A stretch of 64,000 nucleotides of DNA from Mixta hanseatica (GTDB lineage: Bacteria > Pseudomonadota > Gammaproteobacteria > Enterobacterales > Enterobacteriaceae). The stretch is taken from NCBI RefSeq assembly GCF_023517775.1, contig NZ_CP082904.1, positions 3,410,001 to 3,474,000 of the forward strand. Direction: 5' to 3'. Below the pieces are notes generated by a model. It was not told the DNA's origin and did not search any database. It was given only the letters and a program-made list of their open reading frames with translations. The number at the start of each line of letters is the position of its first letter. The stretch's first letter is position 1. The position numbers and the translations under genes were made by a program. Below, in pieces: positions 54,801 through 64,000 of the stretch.

Positions 54801-56129
54801 GTGAAGGAACGTAGCACCGCACTGGTTCAGGGGTTTCGCCATTCCGTGCCCTATATCAACGCCCACCGAGGTAAGACTTTTGTCATTATGCTCAGCGGCG
54901 AGGCGATTGAGCATGATAACTTTTCCAGCATAGTTAACGATATCGGTCTGCTGCATAGTCTCGGCATTCGGCTGGTTGTGGTGTATGGCGCCCGTCCGCA
55001 GATTGACGCCAGCCTGGCGGAACATCAGCTGGAGCCAATTTATCACAAGCATACCCGCGTAACCGATGCGCAATCTCTTGAGCTGGTCAAACAGGCCGCC
55101 GGACGTTTACAGCTGGATATCACCGCTCGCCTGTCGATGAGCCTGAGCAATACGCCGCTGCAGGGCGCGCATATTAACGTTGTCAGCGGTAACTTTATTA
55201 TTTCTCAGCCGCTGGGCGTGGATGATGGCATCGACTATTGCCATAGCGGACGCATTCGCCGCATTGATGAAGAGGCGATTCACCGCCAGCTCGATAGTGA
55301 CGCGATTGTTTTGATTGGTCCGGTGGCGGTATCGGTGACGGGCGAAAGTTTTAACCTGACGTCGGAAGAGGTTGCTACCCAGTTGGCGATCAAGCTGCGG
55401 GCGGAAAAGATGATCGGCTTCTGCTCTGAGCAGGGCGCGACGGACGATGAAGGCAATATTATTTCCGAACTGTTCCCCAACGATGCGCAGGCGCGCATTG
55501 AAACGTTGGAGCAGCGCGGTGACTACCTCTCCGGGACGGTGCGCTTTCTGCGCGGCGCCGTAAAGGCCTGCCGCAGCGGCGTGCGGCGCAGCCACCTGAT
55601 CAGCTATCAGGAAGATGGCGCGCTGTTACAGGAGCTCTTCTCCCGTGATGGCATCGGTACGCAAATCGTGATGGAATCCGCTGAGCAAATCCGCCGCGCC
55701 ACCATTAATGATATCGGCGGGATTCTGGAGCTGATCCGTCCGCTGGAACAGCAGGGCATTCTGGTGCGCCGCTCGCGCGAGCAGCTGGAGATGGAGATTG
55801 ATAAATTCACTATTATTGAGCGCGATAACCTGACTATCGCCTGCGCGGCACTCTATCCCTTTCCGGATGAGCAGATCGGCGAAATGGCCTGCGTCGCGGT
55901 TCACCCTGACTATCGCAGCTCTTCACGCGGCGAAATGCTGCTGCAGCGTGTCGCGTTACAGGCGCGTCAGCTGGGACTGAAAAAGCTGTTCGTGTTAACC
56001 ACCCGCAGCATTCACTGGTTCCAGGAACGCGGCTTTACGCCGGTAGATATAGAACTGCTGCCGGAAAGCAAAAAGCAGATGTATAACTACCAGCGCCGCT
56101 CTAAAGTGCTGATGGCGGACTTGACCTGA
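54801..56129 (+). CDS. argA: Amino-acid N-acetyltransferase (N-acetylglutamate synthase)
   Basis: 442 residues with a GTG start, set by GAGGG upstream and the conserved [27 protein letters not shown] beginning. N-terminal amino-acid-kinase-like domain (about 20-270, arginine feedback region) and C-terminal GNAT domain ([20 protein letters not shown], acetyl-CoA loop). First step of arginine synthesis. Ends 2 bp from convergent recD. Confidence 0.96.
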   Translation: MKERSTALVQGFRHSVPYINAHRGKTFVIMLSGEAIEHDNFSSIVNDIGLLHSLGIRLVVVYGARPQIDASLAEHQLEPIYHKHTRVTDAQSLELVKQAAGRLQLDITARLSMSLSNTPLQGAHINVVSGNFIISQPLGVDDGIDYCHSGRIRRIDEEAIHRQLDSDAIVLIGPVAVSVTGESFNLTSEEVATQLAIKLRAEKMIGFCSEQGATDDEGNIISELFPNDAQARIETLEQRGDYLSGTVRFLRGAVKACRSGVRRSHLISYQEDGALLQELFSRDGIGTQIVMESAEQIRRATINDIGGILELIRPLEQQGILVRRSREQLEMEIDKFTIIERDNLTIACAALYPFPDEQIGEMACVAVHPDYRSSSRGEMLLQRVALQARQLGLKKLFVLTTRSIHWFQERGFTPVDIELLPESKKQMYNYQRRSKVLMADLT

Positions 56130-56131
56130 TC

Positions 56132-57988
56132 TTAAAAGTCTATTTCCTGATGCGGCGCGCTCAGGCGCTCCACCAACCCGCTGCGCCGCTGGGTACGCAC
56201 GGCGACCGCGCGCGCAAAGATTTGCCGATCGGTATAGAGCGTTAACTGGCTGCGTGCGCGGGTAATGGCGGTATAGACCAGCTCCCGCGTCAGCACCGGC
56301 AAATAGTGATTCGGCAGCACCAGCGCCGTATGCTCGAACTCCGAGCCCTGCGATTTATGCACCGTCATCGCCCAGGCAGTATCGTGCGGCGGCAAGCGGC
56401 TTGGCTGTACTGCTTTAATCGAGCCATCCGGCAGCGGGAAAAACACCTTCAATGCCCCGCTGGCGTCGTTCATCGCGACCCCGATATCACCATTAAACAG
56501 CCCCAGCGCGCTGTCGTTGCGCGCAATCATTACCGGTCGACCAACATACCAGCGGCTTTGCGCCTGCGGCCGCCGGATTCGGCGCTGCTTCAGCAGCTGA
56601 CGTTCGATACGCTCATTCAACCCCGCCACGCCAAACGGCCCTTCGCGCAGCGCGCACAGCAGCCGATAACGGGCAAAGGCCGCCAACACCTCCTGCGCAT
56701 CCGCATTGCGCTGCAACAGCGTCAAATACTCTTCATAGCCGGCAATGCCCTGCTCTAACAGCTGCTGGTAATGCTCGGCGCTGCTTAGCTCGCTGCGGCA
56801 AATATCATCAAAGCCCGCGCCAAATACCTTCTCCGCCGCTTTGGCGTCGCCAGCGTTTACCGCCTGCGCCAGCTGACCGATGCCGGAGCGGGCATCGAAA
56901 CGGTAGCTCTTGCGCAACAGGCAAATGCTGTCGCGCACGTTGGGCATCTCCTCGCCGTCCGCGCCATCCAGCTGACAGCCGGTCAGCTGCGCCAGTTGCC
57001 GGGCGCGCGCCGAGCTATAGCCCGCTTCGGCGCAGCGGCAAATATCGCCCAGCACCGCGCCCGCTTCGACCGAAGCCAGTTGATCGCGATCGCCAAGAAA
57101 AATCACCCGCGCCTGCTTCGGCAGAGCGGCAATCAGGTTGGCCATCATCGGCAAATCCACCATTGAGGCTTCATCCACCACCAGCACATCAAGATGCAGC
57201 GGGTTACCCGCATGGTAACGCAGGCGCTGGCTGTTGGGCTGAGCGCCCAGTAAACGGTGCAGCGTAGTCGCCTCTTCCGGAAAGGCGTTGCGCTCTGTAT
57301 CGCTGAGCGTCAGCGCCTGCAGCGCTTTGCCCAACGATTCGGTTAAGCGCGCCGCGGCTTTACCGGTGGGCGCCGCCAGGCGAATACGCAGCTTCTGTGG
57401 AGAAAGGCGAATCAGCGCCGCCAGTAGTTTCGCCACGGTGGTAGTTTTGCCGGTGCCGGGACCGCCGGAAATTACTGAAATGTGACGGGTAATCGCCACG
57501 GCTGCAGCAATTTTCTGCCAGTCATCAGGGCGATCGCCGAACAACTCATTTAATATCTGTTGTAAATCGGCGTCGTTAAAAGCGGGTACGGCCTGCTCGG
57601 TAGCGATAAAGCGCGCCACATGACCTTCTCCGCGCCACATGCGATGCAGATAGAGCCGCTGCTGCGCCACCACCAGCGGCGTCGGTTTTGAGCCATCGCT
57701 TACCGCGTGGCTTTGCAGCAGCAAACGCTGCCAGTCTTCCGGCTGCCCTATTGTCTGCCAGATTTCGGCCGCCAGCTCCGGCTGACGTCCGGCAAACAGC
57801 TGGCCGTCACGAAAATGATCAAGCGGCAGGCAAACGTGCCCTTCTCCCGCCTCGGCGCTGACGCAGGCCGCAGCCAGCATCAGCGCGGGTTGTTCATCAT
57901 CCGCCAGCATATGGGCGAACTGCAGATCCAGCGCGCGTATCAGGCGTTTATCCACCGCCTCGCGCAGCAACTCGCTCATTTTTCTCAT
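56132..57988 (-). CDS. recD: Exodeoxyribonuclease V alpha subunit RecD
   Basis: 618 residues (E. coli 608). 5'-3' SF1 helicase motor of RecBCD. Walker A GGPGTGKT at 175-182, Walker [11 protein letters not shown], motif [17 protein letters not shown], motif [15 protein letters not shown] and VYTAITRAR. The ATG at 57986-57988 overlaps the recB stop by 4 bp (ATGA), so it is coupled to recB. An ATG three codons later is a possible alternative. Confidence 0.96.
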   Translation of the reverse strand: MRKMSELLREAVDKRLIRALDLQFAHMLADDEQPALMLAAACVSAEAGEGHVCLPLDHFRDGQLFAGRQPELAAEIWQTIGQPEDWQRLLLQSHAVSDGSKPTPLVVAQQRLYLHRMWRGEGHVARFIATEQAVPAFNDADLQQILNELFGDRPDDWQKIAAAVAITRHISVISGGPGTGKTTTVAKLLAALIRLSPQKLRIRLAAPTGKAAARLTESLGKALQALTLSDTERNAFPEEATTLHRLLGAQPNSQRLRYHAGNPLHLDVLVVDEASMVDLPMMANLIAALPKQARVIFLGDRDQLASVEAGAVLGDICRCAEAGYSSARARQLAQLTGCQLDGADGEEMPNVRDSICLLRKSYRFDARSGIGQLAQAVNAGDAKAAEKVFGAGFDDICRSELSSAEHYQQLLEQGIAGYEEYLTLLQRNADAQEVLAAFARYRLLCALREGPFGVAGLNERIERQLLKQRRIRRPQAQSRWYVGRPVMIARNDSALGLFNGDIGVAMNDASGALKVFFPLPDGSIKAVQPSRLPPHDTAWAMTVHKSQGSEFEHTALVLPNHYLPVLTRELVYTAITRARSQLTLYTDRQIFARAVAVRTQRRSGLVERLSAPHQEIDF

Positions 57989-60900
57989 TCCGCTTCCACC
58001 TTGTCTCCGGTAAACAGGCGATCCAGCGCCATGACAAAATCTGCAGACGGACGGTGATGAAACACGCCATTTTCACTGGCGCTGCCGTCCATTCCGCGCA
58101 AAAACAGGTAAAACACGCCGCCGAAGTGGCGCTGATAATCGTAATCCGCTACACGATGACGCAAATAGCGATGCAGCGCCAGCGTATAAAGCTGATACTG
58201 CAGATCGTAGCGGTGGCTAATCATCGCCTCCGCCATCGCCTGCGGCGTATAGGCTGCGCTCTCTTCGCCCAGCCAGTTAGATTTGTAATCCAGCAGGTAA
58301 TATTTTCCCTGCCAGCAAAACACCAAATCGATAAAGCCTTTCAGCATCCCCTGCACCTGCTGAAAGTTCAGCTCTGGCGCCCGAGCCGACAAGCTATCGT
58401 GCTGACGCATAACCGCATCCAGCGCCGGTGCGGTCAGCAGCTGATGCATCGGCAGATAAAACTCCAGCTCCACCAGATAGCGGCCCGGCGTTAGCCCTGC
58501 CAGGTGGATGCCTTCCTGATTCAGCGGCGTTTGCAATACCCGGCTAATCCAGTCGGAAAGCATCGGCAGCCACTGTTCGCCAAAGCCGGCCAACTGCAGC
58601 TGTTCCGCCAGCCACGCTTCATCCGGCGGCTGGTTAAAATCCAGCGTTTCAAACAGGCCATGCAGAAAAGTGCCCGGCGAAGCGCCGCGCGGAAAGGTAT
58701 GCGGCGTTAGCGCCGGCGCGGCAACCTCAGCGGTTTCGCCCGCCGCATCAATATCAAAACGCGGCGCCAGATCGATGGCCACCGTCGGGCCGTGCTGCTG
58801 CAGGCCAGAGTAGCTGGTCACGCGCCAGTGATCCTGCAGCGGACGGGAAATCACCGGGCTATCCAGCTCCGGCATACGATCGCCCTCCGGCTGCCAGCGC
58901 CCTTCCGGGGCCTCATCCGGCATCACTACCTCTACCGCGTCGTTGCTTAAGCTATGCAGCGCTTCCTGCAATCCGCTGGCGTTTAGCGCCTCGCCCCGCT
59001 GGACCAGGTAACCCACCGCGCTTTTATGCAGGTCGCTGTTACCCTCTTTTTTACGGTTGCCCTTAATCAGCGGCGCAATGCCGATGCTGCAATGATAAAC
59101 CGAGCGGGTCAGCGCGACATACAGCAGACGTAGGTCCTCCGCCAACCGCTCCTGCTCCGCCAGCGCCAGGCTCTCTTCGTCGTCGCTCAAATCGAGCAGC
59201 GCCTGAAATGTCTCGCGATCGTGATAAAGCCCCTGCGCTGCTTCACGGAAGTTAGCGGCAAATGGCAACCAGACCAGCGGATATTCCAGCCCTTTGGATT
59301 TGTGGATTGTGACAATCTGCACCAGATGGCGGTCGCTTTCCAGACGCAGCTGCTGGCTGGCGGACTGATGGTTAGGCTGCGCGATTTGCTGCGCCAGCCA
59401 GCGCACCAACGCATGTTCGCTATCCAGCTGCGCGGCTGCTTCCTGCAACAGCTCGCCAAGATGCAGCAGATCGGTCAAACGCCGTTCGCCGCTTTCGGAA
59501 GCCAGCAGATTTTCGGCGATATTGCGCCGGGTCATCAGCTCACGCAGCATCGGCAATACGCCGCGCTGTTGCCAGCGCTGACGATAGGCGGCGAACTCTT
59601 CCACCAGCGCATCCCAGCGCTCTTCATCCTGACTCATAGCATCGATAGTGACCGCATCCAGTCCTAAAATACTGGTAGCCAGCGCGCTGCGCAGGGTGCG
59701 CTCCAGCTCCGGGGCCAGCACCGCCTGCAGCAGCCACAGCAGCTCGCGCGCTTCCGGCGTGGTAAATACGCTGTCGCGGTTGGATAAATAGACCGAGGGA
59801 ATATTCAGGCTTTCCAGCGCATCGCGAATTACCGCCGCCTCGCTGCGGCTACGCACCAGCACGGTAATGTCTGAGGCTCTGACCGCGCGCTGGGCGCCCT
59901 GCTTGCCCACCTGCGCCTCGCCGCGCAGGCCGGCCTGCAGCCAGTGCAGTATCTCCGCCGCGCACTGGCGCGCCATCCACTGCTGGTATTCGCTCACGCC
60001 AACGCCTTCACCGGGCTGCAGCCAGAAGCGCAGCGCTGGCTGCTCTGCGCCGTCCAGCTGAAAACCGCGCGTTTCGTTAGGCGGCGCGGCGTTAACCTCA
60101 ATAAAAGGGATCTGGCTGAACAGAAAAGGATTTTCCAGCCGGGAAAACAGCTGGTTGACGCTGGCAACCATCGCTGGCGATGAACGCCAGTTAGTGTCCA
60201 GCGTGTAGTGAGCGCTAATTTCGCTACGGGCGCGCATATAGGTAAAAATATCCGCGCCGCGAAAGGCGTAAATCGCCTGTTTGGGATCGCCAATCAGCAG
60301 CAGCGCGTTTTCCGGCTGCGCAATATAAAGCCGCCGGAAGATACGATACTGCTGCGGGTCGGTATCCTGGAATTCATCGATCAGCGCTACCGGGTAACGG
60401 GCGCGAATAGCCTCCGCCAGCAGATCGCCACCAGGCTGCTGCAGCGCCTCATCCAGGCGGCTAAGCAGATCATCAAAGCCGAGCAGCGCCCGCAGCTTTT
60501 TCTCTCTACGGGTCGCCAGGCGGATCTCGTCCAGCGCCCGGGCAATAATCAGATCGCGCAGTGACAGCGGCTCGGCGAAAAAGTCATCTACCGCGACAAA
60601 CAGCGGATGGCGTGGTGGCTCGCCCTTTTTGGTTTTTTCCAGCAGCACGCTCTGCCGAAAGCGCACCAGATCTTTCGGCACCGCGTAGCTTTGCGTCTCT
60701 TCGTCAACCCAGGCCGCAACGTTATTCAGCCAGGCAGGTAAATGCTTACTGCTGTAGCTTCGCTTATCGACGCCGGATTTTTCAATCAGCTCACGCAGTT
60801 CCGCCGCCGCCGCGCGCCACTGAGCCTTGAGGTTATCAATGCGCGCCACGATCTTCTCATGGCGCTGCGCCAGGGTTTCTTCGCCATCCGGCGCATATTT

Positions 60901-61527
60901 TAACGCGGGCGATTCGCCGTGTAGCCACGGCGTTAAGGTGCCAAGCAGTTGCTCCGGCCCGGTCCATTCCTGCGCAATCACCTTAGCGATGGTCAGCGGC
61001 AGCGGATAACAGTGGCGACGCCAGAAGTCTGCGGCCGCCTGACGGCGCAGCGCAGACTCATCCTCAATCAGCTGCTGTTCAAACAGCATGCCGGACTCAA
61101 AGGCGTTGAGATTCAGCATGCGCTGGCAAAAACCGTGGATAGTGAATATCGCCGCCTCATCCATTTGCCGCTCGGCGGCCAACAGCAGCGCGGCGGCATC
61201 GGCAGGGTCGTTAATTTCCTGCATCAGCGCCGCCAGCATCGGGTTAGCGCTGCTACCGCGCACGCAGGCCAGCCGCAGCTCGTGGATATTCTGCCGAATA
61301 CGTCCCCGCAGTTCAGCGGTGGCCGCCTCGGTAAAGGTCACCACCAGGATCTCTTCAACCGATAGCGGACGGTGGAAAGCATTATCCCGCCCGAGGCCGA
61401 GTAATAGCCTCAGGTAGAGTATGCCGATAGTAAAGGTTTTTCCGGTTCCCGCTGACGCCTCGATAAGCCGCTCCCCATGGAGCGGCAGTGTTAGCGGATC
61501 GAGCCGCTGCGGATTGTTGTCACTCAT
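57985..61527 (-). CDS. recB: Exodeoxyribonuclease V beta subunit RecB
   Basis: 1180 residues as in E. coli. UvrD-type 3'-5' helicase with Walker A ASAGTGKT (24-31), [45 protein letters not shown] and VALTRS motifs. C-terminal nuclease domain with catalytic aspartate and lysine in [12 protein letters not shown]. Processes double-strand breaks and loads RecA at Chi. The ATG overlaps the ptrA stop by 4 bp. Confidence 0.97.
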   Translation of the reverse strand: MSDNNPQRLDPLTLPLHGERLIEASAGTGKTFTIGILYLRLLLGLGRDNAFHRPLSVEEILVVTFTEAATAELRGRIRQNIHELRLACVRGSSANPMLAALMQEINDPADAAALLLAAERQMDEAAIFTIHGFCQRMLNLNAFESGMLFEQQLIEDESALRRQAAADFWRRHCYPLPLTIAKVIAQEWTGPEQLLGTLTPWLHGESPALKYAPDGEETLAQRHEKIVARIDNLKAQWRAAAAELRELIEKSGVDKRSYSSKHLPAWLNNVAAWVDEETQSYAVPKDLVRFRQSVLLEKTKKGEPPRHPLFVAVDDFFAEPLSLRDLIIARALDEIRLATRREKKLRALLGFDDLLSRLDEALQQPGGDLLAEAIRARYPVALIDEFQDTDPQQYRIFRRLYIAQPENALLLIGDPKQAIYAFRGADIFTYMRARSEISAHYTLDTNWRSSPAMVASVNQLFSRLENPFLFSQIPFIEVNAAPPNETRGFQLDGAEQPALRFWLQPGEGVGVSEYQQWMARQCAAEILHWLQAGLRGEAQVGKQGAQRAVRASDITVLVRSRSEAAVIRDALESLNIPSVYLSNRDSVFTTPEARELLWLLQAVLAPELERTLRSALATSILGLDAVTIDAMSQDEERWDALVEEFAAYRQRWQQRGVLPMLRELMTRRNIAENLLASESGERRLTDLLHLGELLQEAAAQLDSEHALVRWLAQQIAQPNHQSASQQLRLESDRHLVQIVTIHKSKGLEYPLVWLPFAANFREAAQGLYHDRETFQALLDLSDDEESLALAEQERLAEDLRLLYVALTRSVYHCSIGIAPLIKGNRKKEGNSDLHKSAVGYLVQRGEALNASGLQEALHSLSNDAVEVVMPDEAPEGRWQPEGDRMPELDSPVISRPLQDHWRVTSYSGLQQHGPTVAIDLAPRFDIDAAGETAEVAAPALTPHTFPRGASPGTFLHGLFETLDFNQPPDEAWLAEQLQLAGFGEQWLPMLSDWISRVLQTPLNQEGIHLAGLTPGRYLVELEFYLPMHQLLTAPALDAVMRQHDSLSARAPELNFQQVQGMLKGFIDLVFCWQGKYYLLDYKSNWLGEESAAYTPQAMAEAMISHRYDLQYQLYTLALHRYLRHRVADYDYQRHFGGVFYLFLRGMDGSASENGVFHHRPSADFVMALDRLFTGDKVEAE

Positions 61528-64000
61528 TTCTTCTCGCTTGTTACCGGCAGCGATTGCTGCAGGCTGCTGACGTTTGGCCAGGTTTTCCAGCCTTGCGGTG
61601 CGGCATAGTCAGCTTTTCCATGCTGGCTGCCGGAGATTTGCGACAGCATAGCCAGGCCCTGCTTCGCGATCACCGCCCGGTGGAAGAAATCCGCCAGGCT
61701 CTGCGGCGTCAGCGTTTTAATTTGTTCAATGACTTTTTTTCGGGTATCAAAGGCGTAATTTTCCCGATAAAAATCTTTCACATAACGTCCCGCCTCTTCA
61801 TCCAGCGTTTGCGGACGCTGTTGCAGTTCATTAATCAGCGCCGTCTGGTACTGTGCGAAATCCTGCTGGCTCATCGCCCGCAGGCGCTTTTCAGCCTCAG
61901 GATAGAAGGCTTCATAGCGCTGTAGCAGCAGCGCGGGCTGTTTGCTGTTGCTTTGCAGCAGGAAACCGATGCCCCACTGGCGGCCAACCGGCATCTGGAA
62001 AGTAAATACCGCATAGCCAAGCTGCTGCTGGGTACGTAACTGGTTATAAAACCAGGGTTGTATAATCTGACTCAACAGCGTGCTGTTGGCAATCCCCTGA
62101 TCTTCGCTATAGCCAACGGGAACATAGATAGCGGCCAGCGCCGAGTCGCTGCTGCTGCCCGCTTTCTGAATATTGGCGCGCAGCGGCTGTTTGATAGTGA
62201 CATATTCGTTGTGCCACCAGCTTTTACCCTGGCAGTTCAGCTGCTGTTTCACCTCATGCGCCAGCGATTCCACCGCCTGCGGCGACATATTCCCCACTAC
62301 CAGCAGTTCCGGCGTCGCCTGTCCCACCAGCATACGGCGGTAGTCGTTCAGCTCTTTCAGGGTGATGGAATCCAGCAGTTCGCGGCGCTCGCTGCGTTCG
62401 GTATAGGGCAGCTGCGACAGCATCTGTACCGGCTGAATCGCCTGTTCAAAGGCTTTACCTTTCTCCGCCGCATCCAGCTGCTGTTTATACCAGGACTTCG
62501 CCTGCGCCAGCAGATCTTCCGTCGGAACATAGTTAACGTAGCCCTGCAGCAGGGTAATCAGCAGTTTCGGCAACCGCTGGGTAAAACCGCTGGCGCTCAG
62601 GGTAACGCCATCGTCGCCGCTGGTGGAAAAGCTGATGCCGCCCACCGACGCCTGCGAGCTCAGCTCATCCAGCGCCACGCCCGCCAGGTAATCATTCAGG
62701 GCGAACAGTACCTGATTGCGGGCGTTACCCATTGCCGCTTTATTACGCAACGCCAGCATAATATTGGCCTTCGGCTCGCTGGCGTAATAGCGGCTCGGCA
62801 TATAAAAGGCGCGCAGCCCCGGCTCATTAATCAGCGGCTGCGGATGCGTTATCGGCTTTTCCGCGGCGGGGATCAGGCTAAAGTCATCGGGAATGTAGGG
62901 GTTCAGCTCAGGCAGAGCCAGCTTGATCCCAGCGGCCTCCTGCTGCCACTTGTCGAACTGCCCGGCATTGATCTTATCGACCTGATAAGGCGCATCGACA
63001 AAATAAGCGACTTTATTGTGCGGCTCGTCGGGGCTGATATACCAGATACGTGCGTTCTGCGGCGTCATGTCCTGCAGGCGTGCATTAATTTCCGCCGCAT
63101 CGTAGCGGTCGGCAAGATAGGGCGCATCCAGCGTATGCTCGACCGGCACCCGCAGCATGGTATCCACCAGCCATTCGATATAGTCCATATCGCGCGTAAT
63201 CGACGGATAGCGAAAATCCAGGTTCAGCACATGCGCCATTTCATCGAAATAGCGTTTATCGATGCCCTGGTCGCGCAGCATCGCCAGATAGTCAAAAATC
63301 GCCGCCACCACCCGATCGCGCTGCGCCAGGCCTTTATCGGTCAGCGAGACGTTAATCGCGAAAATGCCGCCGTTACGCGTGATCACCGGATCGGCCCCGG
63401 CATCAACCGAATCGGCCAGCCCCTGGCTTTGCAACCAGTCGGAAAGCGTATCTTTACTGCGATTGCCGATCAGATAGCTGATTAAAGTATCGGTTTTGCT
63501 GCGAAAGCGATCGGCATTGTTATCAATACGGAACTCTACCCGCAGCTGTTTACGCGGCTGGGCCGGCACATAATGGATAATAATGCCTTTTTGCTGTTCG
63601 GTGACCGCCGGGACATTGATGGCCGGTACGCTGGCCTGATGATTGCTCACCCGCCCAAAGGTCTGTGCGGCGATCGCAGCCAGTTCCGGCAGCGGCTTGT
63701 TGCTGTAGATCACCGCTTTCATCAGGTTAGCTGAGTAGTACTGCTGATAAAACTGGCGCAGCGCATCGTGCAGCTTGCTGTCCGGTTTGTCGCTCAGCGT
63801 CTCCAGGTTGCCGCCGGAGAAGCGCGCCGCCGGATGCGCCGGGTTCAGCGTTTCCGCGCCCACCTGCGCCATACGGTGCCCGTCACGAGAGCGCGCCATA
63901 GTTAGCTCAGCATTAACGGCATTGCGCTCGCGATCGGCGTTAACCGGATCGAGCAGCGGCTCGGCGATGGCGTCCGCCAGGCGATCGACAGCCGGAGCCA
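61524..64000 (-). CDS. ptrA: Pitrilysin (protease III), C-terminal part (cut by window edge)
   Basis: The frame stays open through base 64000, giving about 825 of some 960 residues. The upstream text APAVDRLADAIAEPLLDPVN before the internal methionine at 63899 aligns with E. coli PtrA, so that methionine is not the start. M16 zinc metallopeptidase of the periplasm; the RERNAVNAE segment at the right edge carries the third zinc ligand, and the HxxEH motif lies beyond the window. Coupled to recB by a 4-bp overlap, the known recC-ptrA-recB-recD order. Confidence 0.95.
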   Translation of the reverse strand, partial: APAVDRLADAIAEPLLDPVNADRERNAVNAELTMARSRDGHRMAQVGAETLNPAHPAARFSGGNLETLSDKPDSKLHDALRQFYQQYYSANLMKAVIYSNKPLPELAAIAAQTFGRVSNHQASVPAINVPAVTEQQKGIIIHYVPAQPRKQLRVEFRIDNNADRFRSKTDTLISYLIGNRSKDTLSDWLQSQGLADSVDAGADPVITRNGGIFAINVSLTDKGLAQRDRVVAAIFDYLAMLRDQGIDKRYFDEMAHVLNLDFRYPSITRDMDYIEWLVDTMLRVPVEHTLDAPYLADRYDAAEINARLQDMTPQNARIWYISPDEPHNKVAYFVDAPYQVDKINAGQFDKWQQEAAGIKLALPELNPYIPDDFSLIPAAEKPITHPQPLINEPGLRAFYMPSRYYASEPKANIMLALRNKAAMGNARNQVLFALNDYLAGVALDELSSQASVGGISFSTSGDDGVTLSASGFTQRLPKLLITLLQGYVNYVPTEDLLAQAKSWYKQQLDAAEKGKAFEQAIQPVQMLSQLPYTERSERRELLDSITLKELNDYRRMLVGQATPELLVVGNMSPQAVESLAHEVKQQLNCQGKSWWHNEYVTIKQPLRANIQKAGSSSDSALAAIYVPVGYSEDQGIANSTLLSQIIQPWFYNQLRTQQQLGYAVFTFQMPVGRQWGIGFLLQSNSKQPALLLQRYEAFYPEAEKRLRAMSQQDFAQYQTALINELQQRPQTLDEEAGRYVKDFYRENYAFDTRKKVIEQIKTLTPQSLADFFHRAVIAKQGLAMLSQISGSQHGKADYAAPQGWKTWPNVSSLQQSLPVTSEKK

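Noticed and set aside
62058..63485. Long open frame antisense to ptrA (475 codons)
   Set aside because: It mirrors the conserved ptrA coding frame; the product is histidine/arginine-rich low-complexity text typical of antisense reading of GC-rich genes.

Overview
The window is a chromosomal segment from an enterobacterium (Enterobacterales). Nearly every gene is a recognisable orthologue of an Escherichia coli K-12 gene, and the backbone order (pcm-surE-truD-ispF-ispD-ftsB, cysDNC, cysJIH, queD/queE, eno-pyrG-mazG-relA-rlmD/barA, gud genes, yqcA-truC-yqcC-csrB-syd-queF-ppnN-xni, rlmM-ygdD-gcvA/gcvB-ygdI-csdA-csdE-tcdA-mltA-met tRNAs-amiC-argA-recD-recB-ptrA) follows that part of the E. coli map. 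Proteins are clearly diverged from E. coli. The sulfate operon carries cysG, and the glucarate and galactarate genes form one cluster. With the moderately high GC content this suggests Erwiniaceae (Pantoea/Mixta/Erwinia type). The genus call is an inference.

Layout: 1-4.3 kb holds the stationary-phase and isoprenoid/division genes, ending in ygbE. 4.3-14.6 kb is almost a complete sulfate-assimilation block: cysG-cysD-cysN-cysC on one side and cysJ-cysI-cysH on the other. Between them lie iap and a YciI-like gene, where E. coli K-12 carries its CRISPR-Cas system; here there is no CRISPR or cas gene. 14.9-17.3 kb holds queD and queE, with an FAD oxidoreductase between them. An acyltransferase-3/SGNH gene sits between queE and eno. 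19.6-27.2 kb is eno, pyrG, mazG, relA and rlmD, followed by divergent barA.

30.0-39.1 kb is a consolidated aldarate-catabolism cluster: gudP-gudX-gudD-garL-garR-garK on the minus strand and garD divergent. Together these import glucarate/galactarate, dehydrate them to 5-keto-4-deoxy-D-glucarate, cleave this, reduce tartronate semialdehyde and phosphorylate glycerate. In E. coli the same genes are split between two chromosomal sites.

39.1-45.1 kb holds yqcA-truC-yqcC, the CsrA-sequestering RNA csrB with its UvrY box, then syd, queF, ppnN and xni. A 55-residue YhfL-type lipoprotein and a 0.5-kb AT-rich/structured spacer precede rlmM-ygdD-gcvA, the sRNA gcvB and ygdI. The right end has the CsdA-CsdE-TcdA sulfur/tRNA-modification genes, mltA, two tandem initiator tRNA genes, amiC, argA with two ARG boxes, and the recD-recB-ptrA overlap chain, with ptrA cut by the window edge.

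Global regulators are concentrated here: BarA (which acts through UvrY on csrB), CsrB itself, RelA (ppGpp) and GcvA/GcvB. The most unexpected protein-level observation is that Iap appears to have lost the catalytic/metal-binding glutamate pair of M28 peptidases. No mobile element, prophage, CRISPR array or clearly novel multi-gene system was found.
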